64,000 nt of DNA, taken from NCBI RefSeq assembly GCF_000218685.1, contig NW_006763293.1, forward strand, positions 2,105,968-2,169,967, in the 5' to 3' direction. Shown in pieces: positions 1 through 9,946 of this stretch. The stretch comes from Serpula lacrymans var. lacrymans S7.9 (lineage: Eukaryota > Basidiomycota > Agaricomycetes > Boletales > Serpulaceae). The notes below the pieces were generated by a model. It was not told the DNA's origin. It was given only the letters and a program-made list of their open reading frames with translations, and made no database searches. Numbering within the stretch: the first letter of the stretch is position 1; every line of letters starts with the position of its first letter. Made by a program: the position numbers and the translations under genes.

Positions 1-1110
1 TTTTCCCAGATTGGTTTGGGATCATCCCGTCCTCTTTTGGTATTTGTCCATGTTGAGCTGGGATCATCCCAGCCAGAGTGGATTGGGATCATCCCATCCT
101 CTTTGGTATTTGTCCATGTTAAGCTGGGATCATCCCATCCTATTTTGGTATTTGTCCATGTTCAACTGGTATCATCCCATCCTCTTTGGTATTTGTCCAT
201 GTTAAGCTGGGATTTTCCCAGATTCAATTGGGATCATCTCATCCTATTTTGGTATTTGTCCATGTTAAACTGGTATCATCCCATCTCTTGCTGGGATTTT
301 CCCAGATTCAATTGGGATCATCCCATCCTATTTTGGTATTTGTCCATGTTCAACTGGGATCATCCCATCTCTTACTGGGATTTTCCCAGATTCAATTGGG
401 ATCATCCCATCCTCTTTTGGTATTTGTCCATGTTAAACTGGTATCATCCCATCTCTTGCTGGGATTTTCCCAGATTCAATTGGGATCATCCCATCCTATT
501 TTGGTATTTGTCCATGTTCAACTGGGATCATCCCATCTCTTACTGGGATTTTCCCAGATTCAATTGGGATCATCCCATCCTCTTTTGGTATTTGTCCATG
601 TTAAACTGGTATCATCCCATCTCTTGCTGGGATTTTCCCAGATTCAATTGGGATCATCCCATCCTCTTTTGGTATTTGTCCATGTTAAACTGGTATCATC
701 CCATCTCTTGCTGGGATTTTCCCAGATTCAATTGGGATCATCCCATCCTCTTTTGGTATTTGTCCATGCTTAACTGGGATCATCCCATCTCTTGCTGGGA
801 TTTTCCCATATTGGTTTGGGATCATCCCATCTCATTTGGTATTTGACCATGCTTAACTGGGATTTTCCCAGATTGGTTTGGGATCATCCCAGATTGGCTT
901 GGGATTATCCCATCCTCTTGTGGTATTTGTCCACATTGAGCTGGGATCATCCCATCCCTTTATGGTATTTGTCCATATTGAACTGGGATGATCCCACCCC
1001 CTTCTGGTATTTGTCCATGTGAGAAGTGGGTAACCCCATGTTACGTGGGGACATGTACAGATTTAACTGGGATGATCACACCCTATTTCAGGGATTTGTC
1101 CAGATCAGTG
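1..1110. repeat. Minisatellite of hyphenated palindromes, 84-bp period
   Basis: Tandem array with a higher-order unit of 84 bp: the element starting TGGGATTTTCCCA recurs at 292, 376 and 460. Each unit has two half-units of about 41-43 bp, each holding a TGGGA-N3-TCCCA palindrome followed by a GGTATTTGTCCATG tract. The palindrome arms are kept while the central three bases vary (TCA, TTT, TGA, TTA). The array decays toward 840-1,110. Because 84 is a multiple of three, several frames stay open through it; I do not regard these as genes. The left end is cut by the window edge. Confidence 0.9.
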
Positions 1111-1377
1111 TGGGATGATCCTCAGTAAAAAAAATCAAAAGTTGGGCAATGTCAATGGTCAGAATCAGTTTTGAAGGAAATTACCTAAGTTCTACATATT
1201 GCCATAAAAATGATAATCCAAAAAGAGTGGTGTGAGACAGCATCACTATCATATGAGAGACAGAGAATGTTGGCAGAAACCTTACTTGGCATGAAAAAAT
1301 ATTTTCCGGATTCATTTCAATTTCTCAAGAATCTAAAAAAAGAATACCTTTACAGCACTCAGATTCTTTGTGGACTT

Positions 1378-1661
1378 AGATACTGTACTATACACAGTCA
1401 GCATATAGGCACCAGTCACCCCTTAGACCTTCAGCTGGTAGCTCCCAGAAATGGCACAACTCAAGGTATTAAATACCTAAGCAGTGCCTAATTAATCCTC
1501 ACACTCAAGTCATCTAGTGTAGGAGTATCAAAATGGAGATCTTGTGTATTATACTGTACATAGCAAGCATCCCCCTCTCCCCATAGACCTTCAGCCAGCA
1601 GCCCCCAGGAACCACTCTCAGAGAATGTACAATATAAGGTATCAAATACCTTGGTAGTGCC
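1378..1661. repeat. Imperfect direct repeat pair in AT-rich spacer
   Basis: The stretch 1,111-2,189 has no recognisable gene. It contains two diverged copies (about 1,378-1,489 and 1,542-1,661) of a roughly 110-bp segment. Each has a TAGACCTTCAG motif and ends in a small palindrome (AGGTAT-N3-ATACCT) followed by an AGTGCC motif. The pair lies between two clusters of the TGGGA-N3-TCCCA palindrome, so it may be the body of the same non-coding element. No terminal repeat or target-site duplication is clear. Confidence 0.55.
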
Positions 1662-2189
1662 ACAAAAGTGGTAAATTCATGTTTTTGCAAGAACATGACT
1701 TTATGTTTCTTTTTACTATGTTTTACTTTCTACAAGGTCAGGATTTTCCTCACAGAATATGCCAGATCTAGTGTAAATCTAATATTCGATGTCCTTCTGC
1801 AGATTACTTTGTTGTCACAGCATTTATGTTGTGTTTCCTAGTTTTTACTTCAGTTAAGGGTATAATAAACCTTGCAAAAAAGCAGAACTCACATATCACA
1901 TCTATCAGCAAGGACAACAGCATCTTTCTAGTGTATGGTTCCTGCAATTGATTATATCTAGAAATTGATAATGTTCCACATTTAAAAAAAAGGGAATGCT
2001 TCTCCCCAAATTTGCAGTAAGCTACAATGAGGAACTTGTAACTCATATATTTCAAAATAGTCTTGATTATATTGGGCTAAAGTACCATTATTCAGGTGGA
2101 AAAGACTGGAAATATCTTCACTAGTTGGCCCAGCATTCTCACATGTTAGTATTAGCACCAATCCCCCTGATACCATGTGACATGTGACA

Positions 2190-2330
2190 GGTTATTGGGA
2201 TTATCCCATCTGAGGGATAATCCCACTATGGTACATGGTCTGATACCATGGGAAAATCCCAGAAGGGTGGTATTATTCCGCTTCTGGAATGATCCCATCC
2301 TTGCTGGAGCACTTGGGATGATACCAGGAA
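2190..2330. repeat. Second cluster of TGGGA-N3-TCCCA palindromes
   Basis: Within about 140 bp are TGGGATTATCCCA, GGGATAATCCC, TGGGAAAATCCCA and two degenerate versions. It is the same hyphenated palindrome that builds the 1-1,110 array, here without the 84-bp periodicity. The cluster ends about 140 bp before the antisense Gypsy pol fragment. It may be the other subterminal end of the element whose array starts the window. Confidence 0.7.
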
Positions 2331-2471
2331 AAACAAGCTCTTAGCTTTATACATTTACACAGATAGTTGAAGCTAAATGCTTATGTTTTGGGGGTGACTG
2401 AAGTGCCGATGGTATAACCGATGAGTAAAGAGAAATGAGTAGTCCTTAAATGTCCAATAGAGATTGTAACG

Positions 2472-4740
2472 GAATGCCATTGATAATTTAGGTTTGATGC
2501 CCAGCATCCGGCATAGTTCTTTCGTAAATTTGCTAGCAAATTGTGGTCCCCTATCGGAGATAACCGTTTCCGGCAATCCATGGATAGACCATACAAAATC
2601 TTTAAATAAATCTGCTGTACCAGCGGCAGTAATGGTTTTATTGGTGGGAATAAACACCACTTCTTTGGAGAAGCGATCTACTACCACCATTACTGAATTA
2701 TACCCGTTTGACTCAGATAGATCTGTCGTGAAGTCAACCGATATATCCTGCCAGGGACCAGCTGGTATCGGATTTGGCATAAGCTTACCGGCCGGCAGTT
2801 GATGAGAATTCTTTGCCATGGCACATCTCAGACAGGATTTTATGTATTCTTGTACGTCTTTGACTATGCTAGGCCACATGTAGTTTTTGGAGATCAACTC
2901 CATTGTTTGCCACCCAGGGTGCCCAGCCACTGGAGTGTTGTGATGTCTATCTATTGCCTTGATCCTTGCGGACTCAGGCACATAGATTTTGTCTTTAAAA
3001 TGGAAGAGCCCGTCTTCCCATAAGTAGTTTTCATTGCCGTCAAGGTGCGCCTTCTCTTCTGAGGAGATGTCTTTTTTGAAGACTTCCAGAAGATCAGAAT
3101 CCTGCCCGATTTTAACATTGGCAACCCTTGATTGGTCTATCAGGGTGACACCTTTGTTGTCATCTTCTATGCCGTTGGCATGATCCTCTCTTTTGGACAA
3201 AGCATCCGCTTTCCCCATAGAAGTTCCAGGCTTATAAATCAATTTATAATTAAACCTAGACAAGTATAGCACGTAGCGAGCCTGTTTTTGGTTCAAGTCT
3301 TGGGCCGTCATAAAATACTCCAGATTCTTATGATCGGTCCAAATTTCAAATTGGTGCCTAGCACCTTCTAAATAGTGCCGCAAGTGCTCTAAAGCTTGAA
3401 TGATGGCCAGGATCTCTTTATCATAGATCTGATAGTTGCGCTCTGTAGGCGACAAACTATGCAATAAATAGGCACAAGGCCTCCAAAGATTGTCAGGGCA
3501 TTTAATTGATAAAACAGCCCCAGTAGCAAAATCAGAAGAGTCGGTTTCTAGCCGAAACTCATTGTCTAATTCTGGAAATGCTAGTATGGGTGCTGTTGTA
3601 AATGCTCATTTAAGCTTATCAAAAGCTTCCTGTTCAGCGCCCCAATGCCAAACAATATCCTTTTTAGTGAGATTGTTCAACGGTCTCGTTATCTTCGCAA
3701 ATTTTTCAACAAATCTTTGGTAGAAATTGCCTAAGCCAAGGAAGGACCTAACTCCTTTGACGCGAGTAGGTTCAGGCCAATCCAATATAGCTTGAACTTT
3801 TTCAGGGTCCATCCTGATTCTGTTCTGGCCAATTATCATACCGAGGAAGTCTACTTCCTTTACTTTAAAATTACATTTTTCGGGTTTGGCGAATAGGTCC
3901 CATTCCTGTAAGCGTCGAAGGACTTCTTGCACGATCCTGTCATGCTCAGCCTCATTGTCCGACTTCGTGAATATTAATAAATTGTCAATGTAAATGATGA
4001 CACAGTCTTCCATATCCGCAAAGTGTGAGGCAACGATAAACTATAACAAAAACGAAACCTGTCTCCTTCTGCACTTGCAGGGAGTAAGAGGTTCAATGAG
4101 CTTGAGGTCGACAGACGCTAGTAAATATAGCGAGTAGAGGACTTTGAGAGGTAAGCTTCAAAGGTTCTTGTTGAGGAGTAAAGCGGGTAAATTCAGTAAT
4201 ATAAAACTAAGGAGCCATACATGAATAGGTAAGGCTTTATATAGTGAACTGTTCGTTCCTCAGACCGAAAGGAGAATATACGAAAAGTGGTCTGAGGAAT
4301 CCATCGACCAATAAGAAAAAGGGAGAGTAACTATCGTACGACTTTTAACTTGATTAATCAGCAGGTGAGAGATTTGTACTAATAATAGAGGATTGTCACG
4401 CGTGTTCAGGAACCGTATCCTCATAATGAGGTACAATCCTGAATAAGGCGTTATTAGTATAACCAGGCTTTACTGGGGCTTGGAGCTGGTTGGCGAGATG
4501 CCTACTACCAGTCCCTACCCAGTGTGCTGGCTGGCTGGGAGCGATACCCAGTCTCTGATCTGTGATATAAAATGGTAGCGATGGTTAAGAAAGCCTGTGA
4601 GGGCTATGAGAAGTAAAACTGCAAAGGATACCTCTAGCCCTAGAGCCAGAGGTGTAACGGGTAAAGCGTTCAAGAACCAAGACATAGGGAAGATAAGAAA
4701 ATAATGAAATGGTCCTTACACAAAGATCTCATTCATCATG
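2472..4740 (-). pseudogene. Gypsy1 pol fragment (RT/RNase H/integrase), truncated both ends
   Basis: Antisense remnant of the same Gypsy family as 12,976-27,186. Read on the minus strand it covers the reverse transcriptase YIDN motif (YIDD in the other copy), the thumb, RNase H, the integrase zinc domain (HH...CLRC) and part of the integrase core (DRGPQFA). Homology stops at about 2,472, just after the KPKLSMAF region, and at about 4,740. An in-frame TGA near 3,605 and the truncations make it non-functional. A Gypsy2 solo LTR (4,024-4,720) lies inside it. This copy keeps a piece of RT that is deleted in the nearly complete copy at 24.5 kb, so it is a useful outgroup. Confidence 0.9.
4024..4720 (-). 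mobile_element. Solo LTR, Gypsy2 family (TSD CAAAG)
   Basis: 697 bp beginning TGTGAGGC and ending CCTTACA, flanked by a perfect 5-bp duplication CAAAG (4,019-4,023 and 4,721-4,725). It aligns end to end with the 696-bp LTRs at 14,554 and 21,887 but is diverged. The sense direction, inferred from the complete copy, is the minus strand. It is a relic of LTR-LTR recombination inside an older Gypsy1 fragment. Confidence 0.95.
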
Positions 4741-4785
4741 ACTGATATAAGTTTGAGATGGACTATAGAAACTTATATCAGTCAT
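4738..4785. repeat. Perfect 17-bp inverted repeat (14-nt loop)
   Basis: ATGACTGATATAAGTTT at 4,738-4,754 is exactly complementary to 4,769-4,785. It begins at the point where Gypsy1 homology breaks off, 17 bp after the solo LTR. The rest of 4,786-5,127 holds no recognisable gene. It does hold two related motifs (about 4,927-4,965 and 5,089-5,124) of the form TTAGTC...AGGACTAT, which look like LTR-type debris. Confidence 0.8.
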
Positions 4786-5127
4786 CTATTGATCTGGTGT
4801 AAGCTCATCTGCAGTCAGTCACTGAAGCATATTCAAGTATTGCTTCACCCTTCTATCAATTCTATCGATCATCAGTGTATCATAGTTTGTCCCTTATCAA
4901 GTGTAGGACATTATTATCTTTATCCTATTAGTCTCTCAACAAGTAAGGACTATCATTGACACACCTAGTGTTGGCTATATCTTGAAGCTAGTCACATAAC
5001 ACTTCAAACTCACACATACCCTCACACTTCTATTCACATACTACCACTTGTCCTTTATATCACCAAGGACACATTTACTATTGTCATGTTAGTCTTCCAG
5101 AGCACGAGGACTATTGACAGACTTACA

Positions 5128-5802
5128 ACAAAAACAAACTAACACACAATCCTCCCAGATTCCACGGAACTTGTTTATGGGCTTTGCCTTTTAGAACAGT
5201 GGGTGCTCTGGTTGTTCATGGGGTGGTATGTATAAGGATCCTTCAAAGTAAAACCCAGAAATGTATGGGTGTGGGTTTTGAGGAGGAGGGATAGTTGGAA
5301 TGTAGAAGATAGGGGCTTTGTGGCGAGTATAGACAAGCACTACCTTGCTAATCGTAGCACAAGGTAGGTTTGAGAATGACAAAGTGACGGGGTGACAAAG
5401 TTCCCAGTGATAGCAGGCTCCTGACGCACAGACTGTAGTGCTCAGAAGGACTTTAATCAAAAGGGATGACAATTACTTTCAAAAAGTGACGAGTGACAAT
5501 GACAGCAGTTAACAGTGGTAGCAGTGGGAAGTGTTGTGACCACACTGGATCACAAGTAGCAGAGTAGTGAACTTGAGATTTAGAGAAGAAGTCTGGATTC
5601 GAGTTCTTGTTCTGTTTTTTTTACAAGGTAAAATACAGGGGTTTATATAGTAAAAGAAAGGGAGGCTATGCACAGTATAGCTGTGCAAAAAGAATGAGAA
5701 AGAACATGAAGGAAGGAATGTATGCTGACAAATCCTGCATAGGTAGTACAGGATAAGATTGTCAAAATAAGAAAAAGAAAGAGATAGAACAATGAATGCT
5801 GT
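5128..5802 (-). repeat. LTR-like dispersed repeat, copy 1
   Basis: About 675 bp that match 27,499-28,193 in reverse orientation with scattered differences. On the minus strand it holds a TATATAAA box (5,642-5,649), then an A-rich tract and CT-rich sequence, and ends in GTTAGTTTGTTTTTGT. A promoter-like centre and no coding capacity suggest an LTR or its promoter half, probably Copia-type. I could not identify TG/CA ends or a target-site duplication. Overlapping short ORFs are not gene-like. Confidence 0.6.
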
Positions 5803-6063
5803 GTAAGTAATGTTATAGGTTTGTACAGCCATAAAGTAAAGTCCAATAGCAGTAAGAGAGTAAGAAAATCATGATGTCATGGGAAGATGCAGTAAAAAAG
5901 GGCAAAGCAAAAAAAATATATCAGTATCAACACAGTTCCTTTATTGTCAGTCAGGCATTCTAAAAAAATATGTGTCCATAAAAATGATTCAAAAATCAAA
6001 AATAATTGCACTGTAAATGAATGCTCTGCTGAAAAAAAGAAACTGGAGCCACCGGTCCACCAC

Positions 6064-6606
6064 CTAGTCCAATTCCAACAGTTCCATGGCCTTACCAATG
6101 GACTGGTTGTACTGGACCACCTGGTCAAATGAGGGAGGGAGGGGAGTAGTTCCAATTTGGAACAAGTGAGTCCCAGGCAGCGTGTGGTAGCTGTAGCTGT
6201 AGCGAAGACGATGTACAAAAGATAAGTGTACCCAAGTGAATGGGATGGCAATGTACATGGGCGACGCAAGGGGATGAACCTTCTCCAGCTCAAAAACTAC
6301 CCACCCATGCTCCAACCAGGTGAGATGAGCGACCAATGTTTTGATGGTATATGATGGAAGATCAACGTCATGAAGATGGACCTTTTGCCCAATTTGGACC
6401 GGCTGCCAGGGCTTTGCTGATATCAGCAGCGGCACATGGTGGTCGACGGATAGGCAACGGAAATGGATAGAAAGTGGTGACATCAGATATGGTGGGGGAG
6501 CAAAGAAGATGAGGAGGAGGAGGGTGGAGGTGACAAGGAGGTGAACCAAAATAGGGATCCAGAAGTGACCATTGGGTGAGAATAAAAAAGAGAGTAAGGG
6601 TCCCAT
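6064..6606 (-). CDS. Unrecognised 180-aa ORF
   Basis: This ORF starts at an ATG in a strong context (ACCACCATGG) and runs 180 codons. A hydrophobic N-terminal stretch (about residues 15-40, ending LLLLIFFAPPPYL) is followed by a mixed region with WLEHGWVVFELEKVHPL. I do not recognise a family. It sits in transposon-rich DNA between an LTR-like repeat and a Helitron helicase, so it may be a fragment of an element-encoded protein. The region 6,607-7,016 shows no further gene. Confidence 0.25.
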   Translation of the reverse strand: MGPLLSFLFSPNGHFWIPILVHLLVTSTLLLLIFFAPPPYLMSPLSIHFRCLSVDHHVPLLISAKPWQPVQIGQKVHLHDVDLPSYTIKTLVAHLTWLEHGWVVFELEKVHPLASPMYIAIPFTWVHLSFVHRLRYSYSYHTLPGTHLFQIGTTPLPPSFDQVVQYNQSIGKAMELLELD

Positions 6607-7016
6607 GGTGGAACTGAGTAAAGAAAAAAAGGTAAGGGAGGGCCCAAATGGAAAAGCAAAGGTGAACGCGACTGGATTGCCTAATAGAGGTGGTGCTGAT
6701 CAGCCACAAGTTCAAAAAAGGCAATATTAATTACTATTCCACGTGGCACTGTGCCTGTGTGGCGCAAAGGCAAGTCTTTTTGAATATTTGCTTCATTCTT
6801 GACACCTGTCCATGCTACCAATCAACTTTGGTGCATGACACCGTAATCTATAACGAAGGGGACAGTGGTCCCAAATGCCGTGTGCAAGCCACATTGTGTT
6901 GGTTATTTCGCTTAGTTTTGCTCACATGGTTTTTGTGGCAACACAGAGCAGCAGTACAGTAGTAGTGAACGCAGTGAAAATTGTATCCACACTGAAGAAT
7001 TCTCACGCTTATAAGA

Positions 7017-7075
7017 ACAGACAGCACAAGTTCACTGACTTTTGACTCGATAAAATTTGATCACTAAACTGTATT
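7017..7075. repeat. Direct repeat flanking Helitron helicase, left copy
   Basis: ACAGACAGCACAAGTTCACT at 7,017 recurs with one change at 8,770, followed in both copies by related AT-rich sequence (AATTTGATCA...TATTAT). The pair brackets the PIF1 helicase pseudogene. Confidence 0.6.
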
Positions 7076-7084
7076 ATCATTATT

Positions 7085-8525
7085 TAAAAGATAATGTAGA
7101 GCAGCGGAATGCTTTTGATACCATCATGCAGTCAATTCATCATAATTGGGGAACAACTTGCTTTATTCACAGTGCTGGAGGTACCGGTAGGGGAAAAACA
7201 TATCTCTGTAATACAATTACTCCTGTTGTTTGAGCAATGGATAATTATAATGTTGCTCTATGTGTAGCATCCTCTGGGATTGCAACCCTGCTCTTGGAGG
7301 GTGACCGCACAGCTCATTTGTGCCTTGGAATCCCTATTCCTGTGAATGAAGCATCCACATGGATTCCAAAAAACTCTGACCTCCATAAGGTATTGAGACA
7401 TACCAGAGTTATTGTCTGGGATGAAGCATTGATGCAACACCATCATGGAATTGAAGCATTAGATTGTACATTGCGGGACATTTTGGATAATCAGCTTCCA
7501 TTTGGAGGCATTACAATGGTCTTTGGAGGGGACTTCTGCCAAACAACACCTGTTGTTCCAAGAGGGTCAAGGTAACATATTATTTCTGCCTCTTCTAGAA
7601 GGTCACAACTGTGGACAAATACAAATACCCATGTTTGCTATTTCACACAGAATATATGCCTGGATAGGACTCCAAAAAGCGAAGCCTTTGCTAGCTGGCT
7701 CCTGGATGTTGGTGGTGGTTGTGGAATTGCAGGAGATGGAACTATCAAGCTTCCAGCCAACATGCTTATAACAGAAAACACCATAGACTCATTAGTTGAC
7801 ACTACCTATCCTAGAATTGCAAATGGAGACCAAGATGACCATTATTTCCTCCACTGCACCATCCTCTCCACAAAAAATAATGCTGTTAGCGACCTTAATT
7901 CAGCAATCCTCACAAAATTCCCTGAAAAGGAGTTAGTAGCTCTGTCAATTGATAAAGTAGTTGGAGAGGGGCATAAACATTATCCTATGGAATTCTTGAA
8001 CTCCTTGCAAGTCTGGCCTTCCTGAAGCGCACCTTAAACTTAAAGCTGGATATCTGCTTATGCTCCTCCGCAATATTGATCCCTTAAATGGACTCTGTAA
8101 TGGAACACACATGATTTTGATAGAGATAAAGAGAAGAGTATTGAAATGCCATGTCTTGGGAGGAAAACATGCAGAAAAGATAGCTTTTATTCCACACCTC
8201 ACATTGGAACCTTCATCAGAAGAATTGCCCATCACATTGTCAATTCCCTGTCCATGTTGCCTTTGCCATGACCATCAACCAGTCTCAAGGTCAATCAGTG
8301 ACACAGGTTGGGCTGGATTTATGTGTTCCAGTATTTTCACATGGGCAACTTTACATTGCATTGCCTTGCTGCACTTCAGGAGAGAGAATAAAAGTGCTAT
8401 TTCCACATGGTTCAAATGACAGATGTATGGTCAATGTGGTATATCCCAAAATTCTGACTGGCTTTATCCATGACTGGCAAGTAGATTTTTCTGCAATTCT
8501 CACCCTTTTTACTAAAATGTTTTGA
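7085..8525 (+). pseudogene. PIF1-like helicase of a Helitron, C-terminal part, degenerate
   Basis: Translated pieces in order match the PIF1/RecD helicase half of Helitron RepHel proteins. There is a Walker A region reading GGTGRGKT (about 7,180), a VASSGIATLLLEGDRTAH motif, the Walker B-like WDEALMQH, FGGDFCQTTPVVPRGSR, and near the C-terminus [18 protein letters not shown] followed by [11 protein letters not shown] premature stop near 7,233 and several frame changes (for example after 7,570 and near 8,020) show it is dead. No Rep/HUH domain is present. I did not find a convincing CTRRT terminus downstream. Confidence 0.85.
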
Positions 8526-8769
8526 TATCAGACCATATTATCATCCTTTACCATTTCTGGAGTCTTTTTTTAAATTTCTCAACAATTTATCAATGTAATA
8601 CCACAGACTTTTTATGTTACAATATATGTTGATGTTTGTAAAGATTCAATGAATCATCTGCTTGAATTCAGTATACTGTGCACAAGTCTAAGGCAGGCTT
8701 ATAAGGACATTCAATGACAGAACAGCAAGTCAAACATGCATCATAGGATTCAAAGACTTAACATACATT

Positions 8770-8822
8770 ACAGACAGCATAAGTTCACTGACTTAACAAT
8801 TTGATCAGACAGTATTATTATT
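8770..8822. repeat. Direct repeat flanking Helitron helicase, right copy
   Basis: Right-hand partner of the 7,017 repeat. It is followed by a short ATT microsatellite. The spacing from the end of the helicase reading is about 245 bp of AT-rich sequence without a gene. Confidence 0.6.
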
Positions 8823-8863
8823 ATTATTTATCATATAGCAAAAACATTGCACCAGGGGCAGAG

Positions 8864-8910
8864 CCACCTCATACCATGTGTCGGCTGCCCCGAATTTGAG
8901 AAATGTGGTG
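8864..8910. repeat. 47-bp dispersed repeat, copy 1
   Basis: Begins CCACCTCATACCATGTGTCG and matches 36,208-36,254 over 47 bp with two differences, both C/T. Both copies lie next to a helicase fragment: PIF1-like here, RecQ-like at 35.6-36.0 kb. Confidence 0.75.
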
Positions 8911-9050
8911 CTATTGCCTGAAATATGATACGTACTTGTACCACCGGTGTAGCTAGATTAAGAAATTAATCACTAATAATTCTTGTTAATGCCAGCCAGC
9001 TTGATGCACTTACACTCACAGGAGATCCTATCAGGATTGCCCAGTCTCAC

Positions 9051-9466
9051 TGTTACGATAACACAATTTTCGGACCTTTCCTTTAATTTTCATTCTCCGC
9101 TTTAACCTTTTACTATAGTTCACACTCCGTGCCATACAGCACTTTCCTTTTTCGTTCTAACTCCACCTTCTCACGCAGCGCTGCCTTTATTCTTCTTTTA
9201 GACTCAATCTCTCTCACGCAGTGGAGCTGGTCACATGGGCTGCGCCCTCTGACATCATCAGCCACTGCCTTTATCAACTGTACAGTACATAGGTACAAAC
9301 ACTCTGTATTAGTATAAATACCCCAATAGATCAAGGAGACTCCTCAGCGAGTCCTCCTGTTGTTAACCAACAAACTCTCTGCAGCTTAAGGGGTAACCAC
9401 TCCCTCATCACTACCTTTATAGTGTGTTCTTGTGTGCGCCAGAGTAACTAACTCTTGGTTGTTACA
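9051..9466 (+). mobile_element. Solo LTR, Gypsy1 family (TSD CTCAC)
   Basis: 416 bp starting TGTTACGATAACAC and ending GGTTGTTACA, bounded by CTCAC at 9,046-9,050 and 9,467-9,471. It is a diverged relative of the 387-bp LTRs at 12,976 and 26,800. The segment around the predicted transcription start (CAGCGAGTCCTCCTG) is retained. It inserted next to the Plavaka remnant. Confidence 0.95.
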
Positions 9467-9946
9467 CTCACTGCGTCACAGTTTCCAAGCGGCATCTTAG
9501 GCAAAGGCGGATACGCTTGAATAGTTTGCGGAGGCATGATGATATGCAAACAAAACATTGAGTGTAGTTGCACCTTGCACTTGTACCACACTCGGATATG
9601 CGTGAATGACAGATTGCTACAACCAGTAGGCCCAGAATATCTGTGGAAACCTGATAAGCCTCATGCATAATCGGCTATAGCCCCTGGTAAGTCTTCCAAG
9701 GCAAAGAGTTCCGCTGCTCTCTAGATCAAAATAAACCTCATATCTGGGTATTTTGTGAGGTGGAACACTGTCTTGGCATCAGTAGACTGAATTCCTTTCA
9801 GAAAGTGGTTGCGGATGGGTCGGATGCTGAAGATGTGTTTTTCTTCAGGTAAAGCACGGGATAACCAGCTTGACTCGGGGGTCAACTTCAGCTAAGACAG
9901 AGCTTTCTTCGGAAACAAGATAATTTATGAGGGAGATATTTTGGTG

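Noticed and set aside
11..1022. Long ORFs with repeating WYLSMLNWYHPIS-type peptides
   Set aside because: They come from the 84-bp tandem repeat staying open in three frames; no start context, no family, and the array is palindromic DNA.
1..1110. CRISPR-like array
   Set aside because: Units are contiguous with no unique spacers, and the host is a fungus.
8525..9045. Helitron 3' terminus
   Set aside because: I looked for a hairpin followed by CTRRT and found none I would defend.
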